A stretch of DNA of 64,000 bases. It comes from Glycine soja (taxonomy: Eukaryota; Streptophyta; Magnoliopsida; Fabales; Fabaceae). This document shows, in pieces, positions 55,841-64,000 of the stretch. The stretch is from contig NC_041021.1 in assembly GCF_004193775.1 (NCBI RefSeq), positions 19,436,632-19,500,631 of the forward strand, written 5' to 3'. Numbering within the stretch: position 1 is the stretch's first letter; every line of letters begins with the position of its first letter. The notes under the pieces were generated by a model that saw only the letters and a list, made by a program, of their open reading frames with translations, did not search any database and had not been told where the DNA came from. A program made the position numbers and the translations under genes.

Positions 55841-56424
55841 CCCATAATCCAAGGAATAGAAATTTTGACTATCAATACTTCGACAACATATCATAGAGAT
55901 GAATGACTTGGGCATACTTATGCTATGCATGACAAATGTAATTATGAGATTGACATGAGATGCCCGAAGGACCATCCTTTCCTAGTTAACCATGCATTAC
56001 GTACCATGTTCACATGATTTTCAATCATTTTTAAGAGAAATGAGTGTATAATCCCAACATGCTTTGTTTATAGTTGTCATCATGATACTCAACAATGTAA
56101 CTAAAAATGTGGTGTAAACTTTCATTCTTCATTGTGACTTTCTTTTCGTTCTTTTTTGTTTTTTGTTTTTTTTTTTTTTTGCAAAGGAAAATGCTAGGAT
56201 AATGCATGAGTGAACATAACATGCGAACGATGAAAATAGAATGTATGCAGTTGGCAGAACAAATGCATGCTAAATGAAGATGTATGGCAATGCAATCACT
56301 TATGCAAATGCAATGCATGAATATGATAAATGATAAATGCAGGAATGATATGTCCATTACGATGCCATGAATAGATGCATGATACGATCAAGGAACAAGC
56401 CAGAGTGAGTTTGCTATGTGCCCC

Positions 56425-57731
56425 TGTCGCAACCTACCCTACGACGGGAGTGCAAGGCGAAAAGCCAAAGGAGCGTCTTCCAAAAAAGAAAACACGTGGG
56501 AGTCACCACCAACGTTTATTCAAGGAAAACGTTAGAAAAACCAAAAAGAGGTCTGCGAATTTTGAAAATAAGGGTTCGGGAGTTGTTTACGCATAGAGAA
56601 GGTATTAGCACCCCACGTGCCCGCCACAAGGGACGACAACCTTTAATCGAGTATGCGCAACGTGACTTCAGAATTATTTACTTTTCCCTTTTATATTTTT
56701 TTATTTTTATTGGGTCAACAAGGGTGTTGCCCTTGCTCCTATGTACTCTCAAGTGCGATGAGGAATTCAGACCTACGTAGTTTTTTAAGTCTGAATGTTT
56801 GTGTGTTAAATTGATTTTTATGTTTTTGAAAGATTCATTTTAATTGCAAACAAAGAGTCGCTTAAGGCATTGTACCTTGAAACGATGTTTTAAATTTTGA
56901 AATGCGGAGAGAATCGTTAAGGCATTGAACCTTGAAACGATCTTTTAAATTTGAAAAACAGAGAGAATCGTTAAGGCATTGGACCTTGAAACGATCTTAA
57001 GTGATATTTGATAAAAGGAAGTTAGTTATGAGTTGGTTTTATCTTGGTTTTGTTTATTAACTTTTAATCTTTTTAAAGACAACTTTACAACACTTAGTGA
57101 TTGGTTAAGATTGAACTTTACCAAGAAAAAGAGATTGATGATGATAGATGGAGAAGATGAATGTGCACATAATAACAAGGGGGGGCCCTAAGGGTGCATA
57201 GATCACATCCAAATCTTAAAAACAAAACTAACCGACGATCGCACGAAAAACACCAAACAAGGAACAATGTAGAGATTGATCACAGTTGCGATTCGGCAGT
57301 GCCTCGACTTCATTTCCTCTTCTTTCTTCTTCTTCTTTCTCTCTTCTCTCAATTCCCTCAACTTCTAAACCTTGCAACCCTTCCTCGGCCTCCCTAGCAC
57401 ACCTATTTATTGGAAAATGGGCACTTGGGGCATAGGCAGCTCGCCCAAGCGAGCTAAGACTTACTCCTGAAGTAACTGGCTTGCCCAGGCGAGCTGGTTC
57501 CTTCACCCTGAAGTCATTTGGGGGCCCAGGCTAGCTTGGGTGAGCTAGGGTCCAGGAAACTCAATAAAAAGACTCTTTTGCCCCTCTTTTTTTGGTATCT
57601 TTTGCATTCTTGATCAAAACACTGAATGATCATCTATTTCGCACTATAACTGGTGTTCAACACCGTAAGTCGACTAGCAAGGATCAAAAGATCAATGAAC
57701 AATAGTCCCCGAACGAAATTAGGGTATGACA
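56425..57731 (-). repeat. 5' LTR of Ogre element 2
   Basis: The LTR, 1307 bp, starts TGTCATACCCTAATTTCG at 57731 and ends GTTGCGACA at 56425 in element sense. It contains three hairpins of the ATTGGA-loop type at 56858-56995, a changed TATA box at 57403-57412, and GCTCGCC/GGCGAGC palindromes at 57438-57500. It is shorter than the other two Ogre LTRs, lacking most of the TTACGGAA repeats. Confidence 0.85.
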
Positions 57732-59025
57732 CCCCTCCAAGGATATCCAACATGGTCACTACACCCCCTATGTACATACACAACATACATCATCACAATG
57801 ACATCATCAACATCAACATCATCTCATCTCAATGTCATTATCAACATCATTTCATCTCAATATCATTCTTAACATCAATATCATATCATCTCGATATCAT
57901 TATTAACATCAACATCATCTCATCTCAACATTATCATCAACATTAATATCAACTCATCTCAACATCACAAGCAATCACATTCCACATACATACATATAAA
58001 TTCATGCATGGGATTCACATTCCCCAAGTCTTCAGGCAACATAAACCTCATACAACAACAGTCCATAATATAACGAGATTGATATTTTAAGGAAAATTCT
58101 AAATTAAGGAGGAGAACTATGGTATTCAAAACAAACTCTTATGCACATTTAAACTTTAATAAAGAAGTAAATAGAAGAACAAATATAAAATTTTGGGTAG
58201 AGTCTTCTCTGTAATTAAAACTTTTTCCAAAAATTGCAATCATTACAACACATCATTGACAATTTCAATCATCAATAACAAATATATCACATCCCATTAG
58301 TTAAAAACATAGTTTTTCTTGAAAACCAACATGCAAACAAACAATAAATATATCATATCCCATTTTGGATAGACATACATCCCCATAATTAGTTTCCCGG
58401 ACCCCAACTATGGTATCAAAAGTTGTAAACAAACAATAAACTCTCCTCACCTATCTATATCTCTTTGTTAGTTCCTTGTGGTGTTGTTCTAACATCTCTT
58501 ATATTCACGTTCGTTCATCCAAACACAGAGCTCTATATACCAAATCAAAGATAACTTAGTATAGATTTCAAAGACAAGGTTAATATCAACTTTTGGGGTC
58601 AAATATCCATTCAATTTATAAAAAAAAAGTCTAAAGGGGTGTTTTGAGATCCACATCAAAGAGACGTATTATGAAATTCTGATCACACCACTGTGACCAG
58701 GGTTCAGCGAAGGTTACAAAAATGAAGTCTATTTTATAAAAAGACAACTTTTACAACATCTCGTTTTTCAAAGGAAGTGTAAAAATATCCAATAATGGTA
58801 CTCGAGTCAAAAGAGATGTAAAGATAGGCTCAAACTAATTAGGAGAAGGCTTAGAAATCATAGTTACCTCGAAGAAACCATGAAGGGAGGATTGGAGGCT
58901 TCATTCTCTACCGAATCCTCGAGTTGAGTTTTGAGGATTCCACTTCGATTAAAGTGTTTCTTTCCCTGCAGTGGTCTTGCAGCAAGCAACAACAGCTTGT
59001 GGCGGTAGAGGAGGAGGTTGGGGGT
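57732..59025 (-). repeat. inverted fragment of a Tekay-like LTR
   Basis: Read on the minus strand this matches the inner part of the Tekay LTR: 'aggtgaggagagtttattg', 'ctaatgggatg', 'agacttggggaatgtg' and repeated 'gatgagatgatgttgatg' correspond in order to segments of 39480-40450. The plus strand shows repeated 'catcaacatcatctcatctc' at 57800-57960. Both ends are cut by Ogre LTRs (56425-57731 and 59026-61190), so two Ogre insertions bracket the fragment. It is considerably diverged from the 40-kb copies. Confidence 0.7.
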
Positions 59026-61190
59026 TGTCGCAACCTACCCTTCGGCGGGAGGGCGACGCGAGACTCGCGGGATGCGTGTTCCACGAAAGGAATACGCGCG
59101 GAGTCGCCACCAACGTTTATTTGAGGAAAACGTCAGAAAAACCGGAAAAGACGCGATCTACGAACTTTTAAGTGAAAGGTTCGGGAGTTGTATTTACGCA
59201 CGGGGAAGGTATTAGCACCCCACACGTCCGTCCCAAGGGACGGCAGCCTCTAATCGAATGTGCAAACATGACTTTGATTTTTACGTTCCCTTTTATGTCC
59301 TTATATCCTTTATACCCTTTTTATATTTTTTCTTTTTTGTGGTCGACAAGGGTGTTTCCCTTTGCTCCTACGTATTCCTCAATTTGGGATGAGAAAATCA
59401 GACCTACGTAGTTCTTTCGGAACAAAGTGTTTGGTTTAAGTTTGTTTTTTGTCTTTTTTGCAAAATATGTTTTTTATTTGAACAAAAGGTCATTTAAGGT
59501 GTTGGACCATTAAACGGTCTTTTGATTTTGAAAGGAGAGAAACGTTAAGGCATTGGACCATTAACGATCTCTTGTTTTTGAAAGGAGAGAAACGTTAAGG
59601 CATTGGACCATTAACGATCTCTTGGGGTGGTCGACAAAAGCGGGGCTTTTGCTCCTACGTATCCTCAATTGCGATGAGGAAATCAGACCTACGTAGTTCT
59701 TGCAAAAGCGGTAAAGTCACATGTTGATTTTATGCTTTTGAACGGTCCATGTTAACCGATAAAAGCAAAGAGGACCGTTTAAGGCGTTGGACCTTAAAAC
59801 GGTTTTTAGTGATTTTTCGGAAAAAAACTTGATTTGTGAGTTGATTTTAGTCTTAGTTTCACTTTGGTTATTAATCAATTCATTCAAGGAAACTTCCAAA
59901 GAAAAACGTCCGATTGATTTTTTTTATTATTTTATTTAAAGATATTTTGATTATTTTATTATTATTTTTCAAGATATTTTGATTATTTTATTATTATTTT
60001 ACTTTTTTTGGTTTAACCGAGGTTATAGCGTGAACGATCGGTTAGATTTCGTTTTAACAGTGATTAAACGAGATTACAACACAAATGATCGGTTGAAATT
60101 CATTTTATCATTTATTAGACGAGAAAACGGCTTAAATAAATGGTTAAAGCACGTTAAAAACGGAAGAAAAGAAAACTGAAAGTAAACGAAATTAAAGTGA
60201 AAGTACACAAAACAAGAAATGAATTGAAAGTCTCGAATTCGAAAACTTACCCGTTGAAGAACGAAGAACGAACGAAGAACGGATGAAGAACGGTGAAGAA
60301 CGACGAAGAACGATGAAGAATTTCCACATAATCGCTTACGGAAGCGTTACGGAAGTACTTCGACTTGATTTTTCTTCACGAAAACGTGTTTTTTGCCCAA
60401 AATAGCCGAAATGCATAGCCAAAGGGGTCTTGAACATTTTGAAACAGCTCCCCCCTCCCCTATTTATAGAAAAAAAAGGAGGTGCTTGCCGCCCAAAGAC
60501 TTAATGAAGAAGATTTCTAAGCGCACCCGAATTACTAAGTTCACCCCCCTTTTCGTATTTTACGGAAAAGTTACGGAAGCCTTACGGAACTGTTTTCGAA
60601 TTTGATTTTCATCATTTTTCTTTTCCCTTTTACCAATGTTAAGTGGAATATGCTTACCCAAGGTTTTCGGAAATTTTACGGAAGTATTACGGAAGCCGCG
60701 GAAGCCCCGAAAACCATTTTTCAAAAACGTGGAGGAGCTTGCCGCCCAGTTGCTTCCTCCTTAAGCAACCCAACTTCCAAAATGTTCTTGAAGGGCCTAG
60801 ATTTGAATTGCTATTTACACCCCTATCTTGATAAGTTCACCCCCTTACCTTTTTTGGTGATTCTTTTTTCGTAAAGTTACGGAAACTTACGAATCTCGTA
60901 ACGATACTTGTTTTCTTTCCGTAATGTTACGGAACCTTGCGGATTACATAATCATCCCCTTTTTGACTTACGGAATGTTACGGAATCTCACTTAATTATG
61001 CAACGATGCTTCCATTTGATTTCCGGTGTGTCACGGAAACTTACGGATTGTGCATCAATATTTTTTGGTTTTCCGGCATGTCCTGGAATTTCACAAATTG
61101 CCTAATGATGGGTGCCAAGCACCTCACAAGGACCAAAGAAAGGTCGCATGTCATCAAGCAAAGGTCCCCGGACGAAATTAGGGTATGACA
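59026..61190 (-). repeat. 3' LTR of Ogre element 3
   Basis: This 2165-bp LTR has the same terminal sequences as the other two Ogre LTRs. It carries two copies of the CTACGTA module (59338-59415, 59625-59702), hairpins with loop TTGGA (59487-59620 and 59774-59803), GAAGAACG-type repeats at 60255-60320, a TATA box at 60460-60469, and tandem TTACGGAA/TTCCGTAA repeats at 60545-61080. Confidence 0.85.
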
Positions 61191-61203
61191 GTTGCCCCTC
61201 TTT
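61191..61203 (-). promoter_or_regulatory. polypurine tract of Ogre element 3
   Basis: AAAGAGGGGCAAC in element sense directly abuts the LTR start TGTCATACCC. It is the probable plus-strand primer. Confidence 0.65.
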
Positions 61204-61838
61204 ACTTGTCTTTTATTGGAGATAAAAGGAAAGTAAAGATAAGACACTAATTTCGTTCCTCTCGATTTGACGAGAGTCGCGGGTGACCATAAAATCTCCA
61301 CATGCAAATGACTTATTGTTCCCGGATTTTCACAAATTGCCTAATGATGGGTGCCAAGCACCTCACAAGGACCAAAGAAAGGTCGCAGGTCATCAAGCAA
61401 AGGTCCCCGGACGAAAATTAGGGTATGACACTAATTTCGCTCCTCTCGGTTGACGAGAGTCGCGGGTGACCATGACTTGTCATTCTCGGAATTTCACAAA
61501 TTGCCTAATGATGGGTGCCAAGCACCTCACAAGGACCAAAGAAAGGTCGCATGTCATCAAGCAAAGGTCCCCGGACGAAAATTAGTGTATGACACTAATT
61601 TCGCTCCTCTTGGTTGACGAGAGTCGCGGGTGACCATGACTTGTCGTTCCCGGATTTTCACAAATTGCCTAATGATGGGTGCCAAGCACCTCACAAGGAC
61701 CAAAGAAAGGTCGCATGTCATCAAGCAAAGGTCCCCGGACGAAAATTAGTGTATGACACTAATTTCGCTCCTCTCGGTTGACGAGAGTCGCGGGTGACCA
61801 TGAAATTTCCACATGTAAATGACTTGTTGTTCCCGGAG
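61191..61838 (-). repeat. 164-bp tandem repeats made of LTR end plus adjacent UTR
   Basis: The phrase 'cacaaattgcctaatgatgg' occurs in the LTR at 61092 and again at 61331, 61495 and 61659. The last two steps are exactly 164 bp. Each copy holds about 105 bp equivalent to the LTR start (in element sense TGTCATACxCTAATTTTCG) joined to about 60 bp of UTR ('ctcggttgacgagagtcg'). The purine tract seen at 61191-61203 is missing from the repeats. Confidence 0.85.
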
Positions 61839-61914
61839 GAACAAAAGGTGCAGAAGACTATGTCAGCCTCTGCATGCTATCAAGCGTTCTGTCTTACAGA
61901 TAGCAAAAGAATGT

Positions 61915-62747
61915 TTATACGGATAACCACTCGGGTATTTCCGCGTATCATCGGGCCCGCCGCCTTTGGATGATACAAGGGTGCAGAATGACCAAACTTG
62001 GTCTCTGCTTGTCATCGGGCCCGCCGCCTCTGGATGACAAAAGGGTGCGGATAACCGTAAGGTATCTCCGCGTATCATCGGGCCCGCCGCCTCTGGATGA
62101 TACAAGGGTGCAGAATGACCAAACTTGGTCTCTGCTTGTCATCGGGCCCGCCGCCTCTGGATGACAAAAGGGTGCGGATAACCGTAAGGTATCTCCGCGT
62201 ATCATCGGGCCCGCCGCCTCTGGATGATACAAGGGTGCAGAATGACCAAACTTGGTCTCTGCTTGTCATCGGGCCCGCCGCCTCTGGATGACAAAAAAGG
62301 TGCGGATAACCGTAAGGTATCTCCGCGTATCATCGGGCCCGCCGCCTCTGGATGATACAAGGGTGCAGAATGACCAAACTTGGTCTCTGCTTGTCATCGG
62401 GCCCGCCGCCTCTGGATGACAAAAGGGTGCGGATAACCGTAAGGTATCTCCGCGTATCATCGGGCCCGCCGCCTCTGGATGATACAAGGGTGCAGAATGA
62501 CCAAACTTGGTCTCTGCTTGTCATCGGGCCCGCCGCCTCTGGATGACAAAAGGGTGCGGATAACCGTAAGGTATCTCCGCGTATCATCGGGCCCGCCGCC
62601 TCTGGATGATACAAGGGTGCAGAATGACCAAACTTGGTCTCTGCTTGTCATCGGGCCCGCCGCCTCTGGATGACAAAAGGGTGCGGATAACCGTAAGGTA
62701 TCTCCGCGTATCATCGGGCCCGCCGCCTCTGGATGATACAAGGGTGC
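61915..62747 (-). repeat. 127-bp dimeric tandem array, about 6.5 units, with hairpins
   Basis: Units start GGGTGCAGAATG at 61979, 62106, 62233, 62361, 62488 and 62615, with a truncated seventh at 62742. The period is 127 bp, once 128. Each unit consists of two related halves of about 64 and 63 bp. Both halves share the core GGGCCCGCCGCCTCTG and are otherwise diverged, so this is a higher-order dimer. Copies are almost identical to one another, implying recent amplification or homogenisation. Short ORFs through the array are by-products of the repeat. Confidence 0.95.
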
Positions 62748-62787
62748 ACGTCACATGACCTCAGGGTCAGTATGACAAAGATTATGG

Positions 62788-63140
62788 GGCGGCCGACAAA
62801 AGCAAGGCTCTTGCTCCTACGTATCCTCCAATGAGGAACTCAGACCTACGTAGTTCTGGATAACTTGTGAGACTTGAAAAGTCTCCATCGGAAAATGCTG
62901 ACATCTCCGGAAAAGGCGCAGATGACCACATTGGCCTCTGCTCATCAATCACACTTGGGGTCACTAAATGACGAGGTGCGGATAACCGTAAGGTGTCTCC
63001 GCGGGCTACCAGCTCTTGAGTCATGGCAACAAAAGGCGGTGTGGTCGACAAAAGCGAGGCTCTTGCTCCTACGTATCCTCCAATAAGGAACTCAGACCTA
63101 CGTAGTTCTGGCTAACTTGTGAGACTTGAAAAAGTCTCGG
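62788..63140 (-). repeat. two copies of a CTACGTA module in the Ogre 3' UTR
   Basis: The sequences at 62791-62885 and 63040-63138 are nearly identical ('gctcctacgtatcctccaat', then 'aactcagacctacgtagttc', then 'acttgtgagacttgaaaa'). The same module occurs in each Ogre LTR of the window. Between the copies lies a degenerate relative of the 127-bp repeat (about 62910-63000). Confidence 0.85.
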
Positions 63141-63479
63141 TGTTTTCTCCACTAAAATGCAAACATGCTTTAGCAAAGAGACAAATATTCCAACTGATTT
63201 AGAGCAACATATGCTTTTTTTTGAGTGAAAAACAATGCGTCTACCGGGGAAGGAGAGTCTGCTGATGAAATTCCCCATAACCATAAATGAGATTTTGGAT
63301 GTTAGCATTTCGTTTCTAAATGACCATTTAGAGGAAACACCGGGTTCGACAAAAATAGAAGAAATCACTCAAAGTGTATCAATCTCGCACAGGTAAGTGT
63401 TTCATCCTAATTCCGAACCATAGATATGTCATGACTTGACTTTGTAAATTATTTCCTATCAAATCAAAAATCACATGCG
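63141..63479. other. Ogre 3 untranslated sequence, nothing recognised
   Basis: About 340 bp of Ogre 3' UTR without repeats or ORFs I can support. Confidence 0.4.
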
Positions 63480-63995
63480 TGATCATGGATCAATAGGGCT
63501 TCCCTTGGGAATGGGTTCTTTTGGTGGTTTTTTTTTTTCGGCTTTTGTGTGTTTTTGGCTTTTGATTTTTCTGGCTTTTTCTTTTTTCTGTTTTTTTTTT
63601 TGTTTAGTGCGGGGCGAGAAAAAAAGGTCGCTAGCGCACTGATTCTGGTTGGCAATTAAAGGGAGAAGACCATTTTAGGTCATGGTTTCCTTTCCTTCTT
63701 TTTGTTCATTTGGTGACAATTCTGTATTGTTCAGATATTGTCCGGTCTAAAGACCTCTCTGCACATTTCTTTTGGTTTCTTTGACCAGGAGCTTTCTTCT
63801 TTTCTTTCTTTACTTTCTCCCATTCTTTGGTTGGGAATTTTCTTTCTTTTCTTTTTTTCTTTCTCCATCTCTTTGATTGGGAATTTCCTTGCTTCCTTTT
63901 TTCCTTTGATTGGAAACTTTCCTTCTCTTTTTCTTTGATTGGAAATTTCCCTTCTCTTCTTTTTTGCTTCCGAGGGTAAGGATTGACATTCTCAC
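63480..63995 (-). repeat. purine-rich low-complexity region with a GGGAAATTTCC-type minisatellite
   Basis: The minus strand is rich in A and G. From 63828 to 63955 the phrase 'gattgggaatttcc' or a close variant recurs four times about every 30-40 bp, separated by runs of TTTCTTT. The apparent lysine-rich ORFs (63464-63655 and 63810-63995, minus) reflect this composition. The sequence just inside the right edge may be the end of the Ogre coding region, but it is too short to judge. Confidence 0.6.
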
Positions 63996-64000
63996 CCTGG

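Larger units (their letters stand above)
51971..57731 (-). mobile_element. Ogre-like element 2, heavily deleted (left limit approximate)
   Basis: In minus sense: 5' LTR (57731-56425), a shortened leader, an ORF1 reduced to its two ends, then gag (55377 down to 52138) split by a copia solo LTR. Pol is absent to the left. The leader sequence next to the LTR corresponds to sequence about 430 bp inside Ogre 1, so the primer site has been deleted. The element is clearly defective. Confidence 0.8.
59026..64000 (-). mobile_element. Ogre-like element 3, 3' end (truncated by window edge)
   Basis: In minus sense the window shows the 3' untranslated region (64000 down to 61191) and the 3' LTR (61190-59026). 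A purine tract, AAAGAGGGGCAAC, stands at the LTR junction, which fixes this as a 3' rather than a 5' LTR. The untranslated region is unusually long (at least 2.8 kb) and full of tandem repeats, a recognised trait of Ogre and related Tat elements. No coding sequence was found. Genes lie to the right of the window. Confidence 0.8.

Noticed and set aside
61863..62741. Series of identical 64- and 94-codon ORFs on both strands
   Set aside because: They recur with the 127-bp repeat period and exist because the period and sequence happen to lack stops in some frames. No start context or protein-like composition.
61915..62747. Repeat-spacer array resembling CRISPR
   Set aside because: Units are 127-bp dimers without unique spacers, in plant retrotransposon DNA. 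This is a tandem repeat in a 3' UTR.
63464..63995. Lysine-rich minus-strand ORFs
   Set aside because: Low-complexity purine-rich UTR; composition explains them.
1..64000. A novel host defence or metabolic gene cluster
   Set aside because: No host-type coding sequence was found. All supported genes are transposon genes, so the notable signals are in LTR and UTR structure.

Overview
The window is plant nuclear DNA made almost entirely of nested LTR retrotransposons. It resembles legume pericentromeric heterochromatin, most likely Glycine (soybean or a close relative). That assignment rests on the repeat families recognised: Ogre-type Ty3/gypsy elements with LTRs ending in TGTCATACCC, copia LTRs full of the palindrome GTAATCGATTAC, and a Tekay-type chromovirus with LTRs starting TGTAACACC. 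I found no host protein gene, tRNA or rRNA. All convincing coding capacity belongs to transposons, and most of it is broken.

Layout. 1-7011: 5' part of an Ogre-like element on the minus strand (LTR, primer site, ORF1, gag-pro), cut by the left edge. 7012-7642: a miniature LTR element (TRIM-like) into which that Ogre inserted. 8595-13620: an eroded Athila-type Ty3/gypsy element, minus strand. 15597-23607: an hAT DNA transposon whose transposase gene is split by a decayed Sirevirus-like copia element (16996-20380) and a solo LTR of the same kind (21284-22836, target duplication TTGAT). 23700-27804: a pile of LTR relics. 27805-33337: a complete, young, non-autonomous LTR element on the minus strand, with near-identical 964-bp LTRs and target duplication GGGTA. 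34631-38949: a 1.49-kb tandem duplication tract, its second copy interrupted by a copia derivative (36626-37894, target duplication AAAAC). 38950-51429: a solo Tekay LTR (target duplication ATTAA) split by a full-length Tekay element of the same family (40607-51006, target duplication ATGAT). 51971-57731: a second, deleted Ogre element, its gag split by a copia solo LTR (53583-55188, target duplication TACTT). 57732-59025: an inverted Tekay-like LTR fragment. 59026-64000: 3' LTR and 3' untranslated region of a third Ogre element, carrying two tandem-repeat arrays.

The genes do not form a host pathway. The relations are those of insertion order and trans-mobilisation: target duplications give an explicit nesting chronology, and the young non-autonomous element must have borrowed enzymes from relatives. 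The most notable signals are non-coding. Several LTR and UTR regions hold repeated hairpins in which the stem sequence changes but stays complementary while the loop stays constant (Ogre 3' UTR array at 61915-62747, Ogre LTRs, copia LTRs). The copia LTRs also carry pairs of a 12-bp palindrome set almost always exactly 21 bp apart.
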